Both the position numbers and the translations under genes were made by a program. Below the pieces are notes generated by a model. It ran no database searches. It was not told the DNA's origin and worked only from the letters and a program-made list of their open reading frames with translations. Below are positions 18,938 through 28,279 of a stretch of 28,279 nt of DNA, piece by piece; the first letter of the stretch is position 1, and the number at the start of each line of letters is the position of its first letter. The DNA is from Larix sibirica (Eukaryota; Streptophyta; Pinopsida; Pinales; Pinaceae): NCBI GenBank assembly GCA_004151065.3, contig NWUY0300020507.1:13017-41295 (forward strand), written 5' to 3'.

Positions 18938-19156
18938 TCATACTTTAGTTGGCTGCCATGGTTCATAGCGTGTCCAGCCTCTTTGGCTGGGATTTAATGC
19001 ATGGCCCTTCGAGTGGTAAGTAAATTCCTCCCCCTCTCCACTTAAATTTGGCCGGTGCTCTGCTCCATATCTTTTGGGTTTGAGCATTTGTAGCTGCAGC
19101 ATGAGAAACAGAGCTATAAGACAAACATGAACAATTCTACTTGCTAGTGATGACAT
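18938..19156 (-). CDS. Hypothetical small secreted-peptide-like protein, 72 aa
   Basis: The product is not recognised. It starts MSSLASRIVHVCLIALFLML, with a positive residue followed by a 13-residue hydrophobic core, which resembles a signal peptide or anchor. After that comes a hydrophilic part with KPKRYG and SGEGEEFTY, and a C-terminus with QRGWTRYEPWQPTKV. Basic processing-like sites followed by a Trp- and Pro-containing tail are reminiscent of plant prepropeptides, but it lacks the motifs of CLE, CEP, RALF, PSK or IDA. AATAAA lies 22 nt past the stop (18911-18916) and TCTATATATT lies about 45 nt upstream of the ATG (19199-19208). An ORF of this length can occur by chance here, so I hold it as a candidate only. 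Confidence 0.35.
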   Translation of the reverse strand: MSSLASRIVHVCLIALFLMLQLQMLKPKRYGAEHRPNLSGEGEEFTYHSKGHALNPSQRGWTRYEPWQPTKV

Positions 19157-19344
19157 TCAGTTCATCCATCTGCATCTTTAGTTCATAATGGGTTCCAATA
19201 ATATATAGAAATCACTATAAAGCTCTCAATGCTAGATTTAACTTTGCTATCATAAAATTAATAATCCAGTTTGATACCAAAGCTTTTGCAGCAATTTGCA
19301 GCCAGTACAATGTTTTTAGCAAAGCCAGGAATTTCAATTTTCGC

Positions 19345-19495
19345 ATCTGCTATATGGGTGTATATTATTTAGTTAACTCTTATTGCTATTTGTAGGAATT
19401 TTAAGTTGCACCTTAAATTTCCAATCTGCTATATGGATGTATATTTAGTTACACATCTCTTATAGTTATTAGTAATTACTATTTGTAGAAATTTA
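19345..19495 (+). repeat. 78-bp direct duplication
   Basis: ATCTGCTATATGGGTGTATA (19345) recurs as ATCTGCTATATGGATGTATA (19423), and ATTTGTAGGAATTT recurs as ATTTGTAGAAATTT. It lies about 190 bp upstream of the 72-codon minus-strand ORF, in what would be its promoter region. Confidence 0.7.
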
Positions 19496-19499
19496 GTCG

Positions 19500-20780
19500 G
19501 AAATTAATCTTTCACAACAGAAATGAATGCATACAAAACCATTTAAACTTGTCCAAGCACAGCTACACAAGAATGTTTCAGCCACCCTCTTTAGCCAACT
19601 TCCCAGACTTCTTGTTTTAGCCATATACAATCAAATTTAATTTTTGTATTCCTTTAGTTGATAGAGGTTGGTTCAAAACGTGTACTTATTTATCTGGATT
19701 ACGGAATACTATTCAATTCTTGCACAAGAAATGACATGTTGAGTATAGTTGTCTATAACCTTTACATTGTTATCACTCACACTCATCCACCAAAAACGTA
19801 ATCTCAAAGAATATTGTTGATGTATTCTAAATAAAATCAATGCTATCTAATATTAACAAAGCAAAGTGAAAAGATCCACTAAATGCCCTCTAAGTTTAAG
19901 GATTGACGTTACACATACACATATGCACAGAAAAAAATACTTGTAGAGAACAAGAGAGCGATATTTGAGATTATCCAGCAATAATATCTCTCATGAGAGA
20001 GACAATAGCCCATAAAACCACCTATTATTGTGTTAAAACAACCTAACTAATACTAAGAGGTTTATGTAAGGATGGTTTAAGGGTACACCTATGGGGCTTC
20101 CAATATACCCAAAGGTAAGTGGAAGATCAAATTCGTAGATATATTCTGTCTAATGCAGTACTACTCGCTAGGTACCAACAACGTTGTACAAGAGTGTCCA
20201 ACTAAGTGATTCCACTTGTATCCCTACATGTATGCTTCCAAAAATAGTTTATCCACTGAATGATGGATCTTTATATTTAAAGACGTTGAAACGTGTCTCT
20301 AGCCTAAAAGATGCCCCCTAGAAGAGGCCCATGAGCATTGCTCTCTCTGTCTGGAATTATCAATGCAAAGGTTATATTCTTCAGGTTCAGTGTCTCTGTC
20401 TTTTCTCTTTACTTTTCTGCAATTTATACATCTTTTGCTCATAATTCATTGTTTTTGTTGGTTAAGTACAGTACAAAGGGTATCAAAGTTCTTTCATTTG
20501 TGAGCATGTGCCTGAATTTTAGCAATTTTTTTCCAAGTGACCATAGCTCCAATACATTCACAATACTTGACAAAACAATGCATAGCCTTCTAGATCTATA
20601 GATATTTTCTCACTAGAAAAACCCTAACTACTTGTGGTCCCATCATTAATGAGTGCTAACCATTTAGTGGGATTTATTTAGGAAAGGCAACCCTTTGACA
20701 AATAACTATCCAATAACTACCTAATGGACCTTATTCAAAGAAAATGGCCTTGTACACTAATTGATTAACTCATAAGTACC
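19500..20780. other. No recognisable gene
   Basis: Includes an 87-codon plus-strand ORF (20338-20601) that is Phe/Ser-rich and matches nothing I know. No terminal repeats or RNA genes are seen. Confidence 0.5.
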
Positions 20781-20789
20781 CCAAAGTAG

Positions 20790-21720
20790 GGAGTTTAGGG
20801 TACTGCCCTCACAGCAAACAAGGTCCCCAAACCTTTGAACCATAAAAGACTATGGGTCGAATAGTGGAGTCCATGAGAAACATCTTGGACAAGAAGTCAT
20901 AGAAATGGTATTGAAGACACTGTGGCTCAAGCATGGCTAAGAGAACCGGTAGCCCTTGTTGACATGGAGAACCAATAGCCCTTGTTGCTACTAGTTATGC
21001 CTCAAATTGAAACAAACCCATGAATCCTGTACACCCACTTATGTGTAGGAACAGATGATGTCAATTTCCTCACCTCTAAAGAAGTAATGATGATCTGATA
21101 CGGCCTTCTTCAACTCGTTGAAGATCATAACCTAGATTTTACTTAGGCTATTCATTAACCATGGAAGATCACAATAAAGATCCAACACCTATTGTAGTCT
21201 CTGCAAACCCTCCAGAGATGAGGCCAAGAGGATCACATCATGAACAAGAAGGAGAATAAATATGAGAGCCCCATATAAGAGGCACCCCTCATCGCCTCAA
21301 ATGTCCACAATTAAAGTCTCCTCTTTAAGATGAAGAGGCATTTCTTGTGGTGAACAAGGCAACAATAAGAATTCCTAAGACCAAGGTAGGAAAGTTCACA
21401 TGAGTAAAGGCATAACGGGGATCACCATGGAGGACCTTACAATACTCATCGTACCACTAATTCATAGTGAAAGAATTGGGCTTGGGAGAAGGGGAGTGGA
21501 ATCAAGTGAGGTGTGAATAAGTTTTAAGCATTGCCTCCCAAATGTCGAGGAAAGATAAGCATATTTGATGGAGACCAACACCAATGACAAAAACTAGGAA
21601 TGGTGGGGAAGAGAATCAATAACATTTCCTTGGGGCAACTTTTATTTAAAAGAAAATGATGACCTAGGAAGCCCTTTATACACCCCATTTTTAAAACCAC
21701 TAATTTAAAGTATAGAGATT
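20790..21720 (-). pseudogene. LINE reverse transcriptase relic (C-terminal half)
   Basis: Reading leftwards, the minus strand has HDVILLASSLEGLQRLQ (motif C, normally YADD followed by hydrophobics, here HD), then VLDLYCDL, LMNSLSKI and VMIFNELKK (motif D and E region), then SYT-stop-VGVQ (usually SYTYLGV), and after a decayed gap MDSTIRPIVFYGSKVWG, the characteristic block after the thumb in RTE- or R2-like non-LTR elements. At least four in-frame stops occur. The right end (21330-21720) is weaker, with GFLGHHF and STFGR-like words. It is a dead non-LTR retrotransposon fragment. Confidence 0.82.
20941..20992 (+). repeat. 26-bp tandem duplication inside the LINE relic
   Basis: GAGAACCGGTAGCCCTTGTT (20941) and GAGAACCAATAGCCCTTGTT (20967) are adjacent copies that interrupt the LINE reading between the SYT and IRPIVFYG blocks. 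Confidence 0.8.
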
Positions 21721-21738
21721 CCAATTAAAACCAAAACC

Positions 21739-21966
21739 ATGTCACGTAAAGACAACACCCCAACAAAGTTAATCTTCTTTGACACCATCATTAAACCCAC
21801 TGTTCTTTTCGGAGCTAAAGTCTGGGGACACACTTTGACTACAACAAATTGGTCCAACGTATGATCAAAATTTAGTGTATCATGCTCCAAAATATGGCAA
21901 GCAAACAATTTGGGAGATCATTGTCCAACCAAAGTCTCGAGCTCATCCTTTACACTCGGACAACAT
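21739..21966 (+). pseudogene. LINE C-terminal relic, plus strand
   Basis: The plus strand encodes KLIFFDTIIKPTVLFGAKVW with GHTLTTTNW after it, the same domain as the FYGSKVWG block on the other strand at 20.8 kb but from a different copy. After a stop and frameshift it continues KQTIWEIIVQPKSRAHPLHS, corresponding to the block that follows in these elements. No reverse transcriptase core precedes it on this strand, because the oppositely oriented LINE relic lies there. Confidence 0.75.
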
Positions 21967-22740
21967 TTTTAAATTAGTTTTTTTTTTCTATACAATATTT
22001 GCACCGTAAGAATTCCACATCTAGACACCACAAATACCCCTATCTCTCTCTTTACTCCTCTACGGGGATTTCATTCATAGGCCTCTCTAGGCATAAAATG
22101 TTGGTTCTTTGAGGCAACCTCTCTGCTCCAGTCTATTAGCAAATTTTTGGAGTGCCCCGTTCCTTTGAATGGCTCCTTGGATACCCACAATCATCTGCTT
22201 CCCACAAAAGGGGAGATCGGTAGGGAAATCAAGGAAGACATCTATCAAACATACATCTAGAGCATTCGGGTCTCCCCACTAAAACTCTTGGTCCCACAAT
22301 GGACTTTTATTATAAGGACTTTCAGCAATAGGATGGCCCACTATCCATCTTGACAACATTCGACATTATTGGGTTTCACGGCCCTGAGATCCCATCAAGT
22401 TTGCAGGGTTGCTCACAAACCTTATGGGTCAAGACAAGCCACCACATTCGACGATTTATGCAGATTGGCTAGTTATCCCATATCCAGGAGGTTGAATCTA
22501 ACGAACAACTTATCTTCATGTATCCCAGATACCAAGAGATATGGTGGAGGTTTCGTCGTTTGTTCCAACACTCAAGTGGTTCCCTTGTGACATTCTTTCA
22601 CTAGCCTAATCAAAGATGCCTAGCCTTATATATCTAAGATACAACAATACACATGCAAGAGAACTTGAGGAACCTTTCCACGCCAAGTGCTATAAGGATC
22701 ATTACCACTTTCTTTTATCCTATCTATGTTCAAAGTACCA
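21967..22740. other. Unassigned, possibly decayed LINE tail
   Basis: This stretch follows the plus-strand LINE piece and could be its C-terminal and 3' part, but no cysteine-rich tail or poly(A) could be confirmed. The 73-codon ORF at 22369-22590 has no family match. Confidence 0.35.
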
Positions 22741-23720
22741 AGCACCAATCTGACTCCGACATTTATAATTCTAATTGGCAATCTCCTTCACTAAAAGCAA
22801 TTTTTTTGTCAAGGTGAGATAATACCATATATTTTTTATGTGCTTCCCTTGCCCATCCAGAATCTTTTGTTGAACATTTCCTTTGCCACTAACTTCATAA
22901 CTACTATCATCAAGTATGGTTAATATCTCTCCCTTGTAAGTCTAATTTACCAATAGATGCCTACAACTTGTAGTGTGTTTTGTGGATCCAAAATCCAAAC
23001 AACAAAATTCCTCAAACATCCTACTCCTTTATTTGTGTGGTGACAACCAAAGGATATTTTTCCTCTTCCATACTACACCCACCAAAAAAGTTAAAGCTTT
23101 GTTTCTTATTTTATTCTTTGGATTTTGACAACTATATTTAGCCAAATATCCTACTATTACACAAATATAACACATCTTCAATTCTTCGTGATCATAACAA
23201 TGTGCATGAGTAGCAAATTTACCTCTTCTTTGTTATAGATTTCTTCTTTGTTCTTTTGGCTTTCTCTACTTGACAAATTGCCTTGAATGCTTTCATCTCC
23301 CCATGGTCACAAAGCTCTTTCAAATTCACCTCCATCCTCGCATTGCTCACATTCCTCTTATGACACTGGTTCTATCAACTCTTTGAACCACATTGTCTCA
23401 ACACCTCCTATCAAGTTCAATGAGGTTTTGAAATGCTTACAAGACATCAGCAATGATTCTAGGGTCAATGTTACCAATTCCTTATCATGAATTGTTGTTC
23501 CCATTGCATATAACTCATCACTCAAACCTTTGATTTTTTAAATAAGATCTCCAATCTTGCCACCTTCCATTTTAGCAATATACAACATAAGTACCCTAGA
23601 CTCATTTGTAGTTTCATAAACATTTCTTAATTTCTCCCAAGTTGTCTTAGCTTCCTTAACATCTTTAAGATGTTTTAACTTTCAAAACATTTTCTTCCAC
23701 AAATTAAAAACAATTACACA
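22740..23720 (-). pseudogene. Ty1/copia gag and protease relic
   Basis: Reading leftwards from about 23700: DVKEAKTTWEKLRNVYE, then VLMLYIAKMEGGKIGDL, IKGLSDELYAMG and DKELVTLTLESL, a clear UBN2-type copia gag domain. A zinc knuckle CYICVIVGYLAKYSC follows (C-x2-C-x4-H-x4-C with the His lost). Then comes a protease start DFGSTKHTTS (DSGST-x-H-M-T-S in the family), and YEVSGKGNVQ and LDGQGKHIKNIWY, the flap and pre-integrase part. Several stops and frameshifts occur. It breaks off at about 22740 before integrase. Plus-strand ORFs in this stretch are shadows. Confidence 0.87.
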
Positions 23721-23840
23721 AACAAGAATTTTCATTACTCACAAACTTTAGAGAACACTGGCCAACCTATAATATGTACGATATCATATCCATCCTTGCA
23801 AAAGCAAAGATTTCTATCGTTCTAAAGGGGCCGAACTTCG

Positions 23841-24150
23841 AGGTTGGATGCCTTACTCATCAAGATTGACCTTAAGAAACCCCATCAACGAATCAAGTGG
23901 CCTGTCAACTTGGCTATGCTTCAAGACCAAGGATTTGAGCCACCTTTTCGCACCTGTATTAAAACCACCTTTGCAAATACCTCTACATGCCTCTCTATTA
24001 ATACTTGTAGATCAGAGGAACTTGGGTTGTCCATATCCAATAGACAAGGATGACCCTTGGCTCCAACCCTTTATGTCATTGTCACTGAGGTGCTAGAGTA
24101 TTTGCTCAATTCCAAAATGAGTGTTGGTCACATTCATGTGATTTCTAACC
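23841..24150 (+). pseudogene. L1-type LINE reverse transcriptase relic (palm motifs A and B)
   Basis: The plus strand encodes ALLIKIDLKKPHQRIKW (motif A, family form K-[LI]-D-[FL]-x-K-A-[YF]-D-R-[IV]-x-W, with the first Asp kept and AYD changed to PHQ). It continues NLAMLQDQGFEPPF, STCLSIN and RQG-stop-PLAPTLYVIV (motif B, RQGCPLAP with the Cys codon now TGA), then EVLEYLLNSKMSVGHI. The lineage differs from the relic at 20.8 kb. Motif C (FADD) was not found downstream. It abuts the copia relic on the left, which is in the opposite orientation. Confidence 0.85.
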
Positions 24151-25600
24151 ATCTCATCCACTTGTGTGTTCCAATCAACCCTTTTCTTATTTGTGTGATT
24201 ATAGTGTTGTGCCACACTTTGCGGGGCACCCCTACAGACCTATTTTTGCTAAATTCCCAAAGATTGGGAGTCCATATTTGTTGCTCTTGGGCTCTCGATA
24301 TGATGTGAATGTGGTTCTACTTGATGTATGATTAGAGGAGGATATATTAATTTGCTATATGCCATGCCATGATGATAATGATGATGTGTATCTTATAAAA
24401 TTCGAACAAGAATGCTTTGCAATTGTCTGATGAGTATAGCTAGCAATATCAACCCTTGGGTTGACGAGGGTGAAAGATATGTGGCTTGTTTATTAGTCAA
24501 GTCACCAAGGTAACCCTTGGTATTTTTAAGAGATTTTACCCCCTCCTTTGGGTCCACCTATGGCTTATCATCCATTCTCCATATCTCCCTTCATTTTTTA
24601 TCTACAACCTTTGGCTAAAGTTTGATAGATGGATTCTATACCTTTCCCCTCTATGTTTTCTTCACCAAGAAGACCTCCAAATTTTCCATGGTGTCTCCAG
24701 ATGATCATTTGTAGCAATGAATGTTGGATGATTGTGGTCATTTTTCTTTCACAGTACAAGGCTCTCTCGTACAGTAGGATTTGTAAAGTGAGCAATGCTC
24801 TTCCCAATGTCTTATCTAAGTTACCCCATGCTAAGTCAAATAAGGTGGCAGTTGGAAGGGTAGGTACTCCTTGAATTAAGAGGTTAGGCTTACTTGATGT
24901 AAAAGGCATTACTATGGCAACTTCTTCGGGGATATGGACGCTTGATGGTAGCGGAGCTAAGGTCATGGCATTGACTAGGGACCAAAAGGCTATCTAAGAC
25001 AATTACTAGCATTTTTGCATCTGTCCACATGAACACCCTTTGTTGTTGGTCCATCAAGGACACATGACATAGATATGCATCATTTATTTCTTATATTGGG
25101 AGTTGACAACCATATTATTTTTCTTCAGTGCTTCTGAGTGGTCAAATGGATGATATGCTATAACTTGAGTTATACTTGGTATATTTCTATTCCGAGGACA
25201 TTTTTGGATACCATTTGGCCCTTTATCTAGACATGTGCTATCAGATTGATGACTACTACCACAGATCAGTCAGTTTGAAAAAGGTGGTGGGGTTTCGTTA
25301 GTAATAGGATGAATGTTATACATATTTTTCATGGACATACTTTTTGGGTCAAAACTCAATGTTTTTCTGATTTGAGAAATGTTTTGGATTCCTCTCGAAG
25401 AGTACTTTCACCCCATCTATTTGCATGTCAGAACACCCTCACCAATTGGACAAGATCTAGACCAAAAGTTACAATTTGTTAGTGGACAACTTGTAGATTT
25501 TCTTGAACGTGCATGGGAAGCTTGCATTTGATATTGTAATAGCATTTTGGACTTTTGGGGGTTATTTTGAGCCCTACTAGACATATCCAGCACCAGATGG
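24151..25600. other. Unassigned retroelement-like DNA
   Basis: Could be further LINE debris, but no family block is legible. The longest frame is 122 codons on the minus strand (24598-24966), with moderately protein-like composition (LPSSVHIPEEVAIVMPF near its start) and no domain I recognise; it may be a transposon fragment or chance. Confidence 0.35.
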
Positions 25601-25639
25601 TCAACGTTGGCCTCCTACATAGGTTTTCCAAGCACATGG

Positions 25640-26450
25640 TTAAAACAGGCTTATATTTAGCTCATTTTTGTAATTAATTAAATATGGTTTGGACTATGGT
25701 TTTATCTAAAAATTCATAAGTCTGGCCTAGTTAATCAAAAAAGTGCATAAGAGCTTCTAATTTTACTTTGAGATTTGCACTTTTTAATTATTTGGAAAAT
25801 TTATTAATTTTTCCCAAGTAATTTTAAATAAAAATTAGCATGGCACATATGTGGAGGCAAAAATATACTATTTTATATCAATACCACACAAGGAGAAATT
25901 AAATCAAGGGCTGAGATTAAAAAGTCAACGGAAGATTAAGTCCCATCCGTTGATTAAAATTTAAAGCACGTGGATCAAGAGCATTTTGAGGAAAAACTTG
26001 GTAAAAGGGGCAAAAAGAATACAACCCATAGTATTTGAAAAACGTTTTGGTCTTTTGCCCATGGTATTTGTCTTTTCCCCATGGTATTTGGCAATGACCC
26101 ATAGTATTGGGAATTTTTTTTAATGTTTTCTCCTCATTGATTGAATGTTCCATCAAATATTTTAATATTTTTGTAATTTGAAAATAGATCTATGCCCTTG
26201 AGAGCTAGATCTTCTTGGGATCATCCAAATGAGAAATTAATTTTTATTGTAACCGCTTTTCACTCTTAACAACCCTAAGGTGCCATCCTTGTGCTATAAA
26301 AAAGGAGGTGTTAGCCTTAGCAAATGATTTTTTGGGAATAAACTCTTGGTATCTTCTTAGCTAGTAGCTAGTGCTTTAGGAGAAAAATTTTGGTCTTACT
26401 TGCATATGTGTCAAGCTGTTAATGCGGGTAATGTAAGCTTCCATGGAGGT
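25640..26450 (+). promoter_or_regulatory. Candidate LTR-type promoter region
   Basis: A strong TATA box in CTATAAAAAAGGAGG (26294-26308) lies downstream of AT-rich DNA and a repeat cluster, and no host gene starts nearby. Such a context suits an LTR or solo LTR. No TG/CA ends, PBS or partner copy were found. Confidence 0.3.
26025..26110 (+). repeat. CCCATRGTATTTG repeats
   Basis: CCCATAGTATTTG, CCCATGGTATTTG (twice) and CCCATAGTATTGG start at about 26025, 26058, 26078 and 26098. The spacing is 33 then 20 and 20 bp. They lie about 200 bp before the TATA box at 26.3 kb. Confidence 0.7.
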
Positions 26451-28279
26451 AATATTGTTTTAATGTTATTTAATTAATTGATATCATGTTAGTAGGAATG
26501 TGATTGATGGTTTCCTCCTCCTTTTCACTAATATTGTTTGATGTTGATTAAGTAATTGGTCTTCCTAACCCTTGTTGCTTTAGTTTCATTTTTTAGCTAG
26601 CGTTTTCAAGTTTGGTGAGATTTGCAGATCTTAAAGGATGTCTACATGGAAGCCACACACTTGCATTGATGGTATTCCTCCTCCACTTGGTGGGTGCTCA
26701 ACCACTTTACAAAGCCTCTTCAACTTTCTTGATTCCATTTGCCCCAATTTTCTTCTACCATGGCACTAGTCTACGAAACTAATTTGATGGTATGATCTTC
26801 CCAAATTTTTCTTCCACATAAAAATTTTCTAAATTTTCTTTCTACTTCTTTAAATGCTTGGAATAATCATAAGAAAATATCTTTTTTTAAGAATCAAATT
26901 TTTTCTAGGATAAAAATTTAAATTTTACATATTGAAACCCTAGATTTATTTTCCTCGGATAGCTAGAGAAGATCTTTACATAAAATTTTCCAAGTATATT
27001 TTTTGTTTAATGGCATTTTATTGAAGATCATAAGCCATTCATAAGTGTGCTAGTTTTCATCAAATTCTGGTTTAATATAATTAATTGTTCTTGTACAAGA
27101 TAACTATCTTGTATGCTCACTATGAACAGTTTGTTTCACAATGAAAATTTAAACCAAATTTTCATTTTTGACTCTCTTAAACCCAAAAGCTCTTATAGAT
27201 TTGATCTTAAAACTTTGTTTTTTGAGCCATATGTGCCAAATCGACATTCCTTGGTTACACATCATAAAAAAAATTGAGCATTTCAAAAGACAAGTTATAA
27301 ATCATAGCAGCGATTGGGCCCAAAACGATTTACTCAGACTTTCAAGTAAGCTCAACGCTTTGGCATATTTGCTTCCCAAAGATAAAATCGGTTTGATTAG
27401 AAGATTCGCTTCTACCTCACAAAGAATCGTGTCATAAATCTTTTAATCATTGGTAAACTTAGGTCAAGACTAAGGGAAGGCTCTTAAACTCAAATGACCC
27501 ACTTCCAAGCCTAACAACTTGCATAAATTACTATATTTTGGATCCTAAAATGTGAAATCAACTCCCCTCAAAATTCATCTTCTGTTGTGCAGAATAATCG
27601 TAGAATTCGAATTCTAAACAAAGTTTGATTGTGGCCCTCTCCTAGATCGATTCGACGACTCCTCAAGATCTAGTTCATATTTAAATTAAAATTTATTATA
27701 ATCATTTAAATGCTCAAGATATCGCCACCATAAACCAAGGAAGCTACTAGACCCCAAACGTTCCATTAGACGTCAACTATTTGCTTATGAATCGACATTT
27801 CTTACGAAGGTCATTTAAATTTCATTGCATATATTGAATTTTATGGTTGTAAAGGTTTGATCTAAATCAAGTTTTATTCAATACTTTGTGATCACTAATA
27901 TTTCTCATTTATTTATTTGAAGAACAAGATTTATAAACTATCAAATTCTTTCAACTTTATCTCAACAACTATTAAAAAAAAGTTGACGTTTCGAATATTT
28001 GAAGCATGTTTGACTCGTTTGAATTTTGAAAAATATCACATGCCCTCTAATTCACAAATTACGAGGATTTCATAAATCCCAATGCACTTCCTCAAAAGAG
28101 AACACCCTCTAGAGTTTGTGGATAAAACCCTAGGGAGAAATTTTAGGGTGGACCAAAAATGCTAAATCACAACTAATTTTGGATTTTTGAATTTATTTAT
28201 ATTTTTAAGGCTTTTTTTAGTTGTAAAATATTTCTATGCATAAAATAAAATAAAAACATGTAAAATTTGATAAAAAGAG
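26451..28279. other. No recognisable gene
   Basis: AT-rich sequence without legible protein domains. The 89-codon plus-strand ORF at 27168-27437 has no family resemblance, and an AATTCGAATT palindrome at 27605-27614 is the only sharp local motif. It may be internal sequence of a large non-coding LTR element. Confidence 0.45.

Noticed and set aside
19010-19024. Plus-strand GGTAAGTAA as a 5' splice donor of a gene in the other direction
   Set aside because: The upstream plus-strand frame is short and has no family match, and no matching acceptor or second exon was seen.
24598-24966. 122-codon minus-strand ORF
   Set aside because: Composition is protein-like, but no known fold or motif was seen and it is surrounded by retroelement debris; kept only as a remark.

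Overview
The window reads as nuclear DNA of a large-genome vascular plant. It is AT-rich, has very little coding sequence, and most of its length is old, stop-riddled transposable-element debris. Two single N positions suggest a draft assembly. The mix of decayed Ty1/copia, Ty3/gypsy and LINE pieces, together with one recognisable housekeeping gene that seems to have a very long intron, fits a gymnosperm (conifer-like) genome. That lineage call is an inference and not proven. No bacterial, plastid or mitochondrial operon, rRNA, tRNA gene or CRISPR array was seen.

The clearest host gene is on the minus strand at 4454-4682: the first two coding exons of the 20S proteasome subunit alpha type-2 gene (PAB1/PSMA2-like), split by a 111-nt GT-AG intron, with a TATA box near 4830. 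Exon 3 was not found to the left, so the remaining 4.4 kb is probably the start of a long intron 2. That intron holds a tRNA-derived SINE (about 1556-1800), a microsatellite, a diverged repeat and a perfect 13-bp inverted repeat. A second SINE-like unit (5580-5718), an exact-looking 50-bp tandem duplication and a 27-bp minisatellite lie right of the gene. The second host-gene candidate is weaker: a 72-codon minus-strand ORF at 18938-19156 with a hydrophobic, signal-like N-terminus, an AATAAA just after the stop and a TATA-like box upstream.

The rest is mobile DNA. A copia protease/pre-integrase relic lies at 7430-7800 (-), with gag-like debris and a leader-like stretch ending in a decayed primer-binding site (PBS) near 9240. 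The region 9.25-13.5 kb holds several degenerate tandem-repeat fields. A Ty3/gypsy relic on the minus strand runs from a PBS-like site (15359-15370) through gag and zinc knuckle to a decayed aspartic protease, then directly to a polypurine tract near 13500, with no reverse transcriptase or integrase. Next to it, a copia gag start (15864-15986), a 1.5-kb leader with internal repeats, a nearly intact PBS (17514-17525) and a probable LTR (from about 17527) form the 5' end of another minus-strand copia element. From 20.8 to 24.2 kb there are three LINE pieces in both orientations, enclosing a third copia gag/protease relic (22740-23720, -). The last 4 kb is AT-rich and has only a weak LTR-promoter candidate.

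The genes do not form a pathway. The window is a gene-poor plant region in which a proteasome gene, and perhaps a small secreted-peptide gene, sit among layered retroelement remains.
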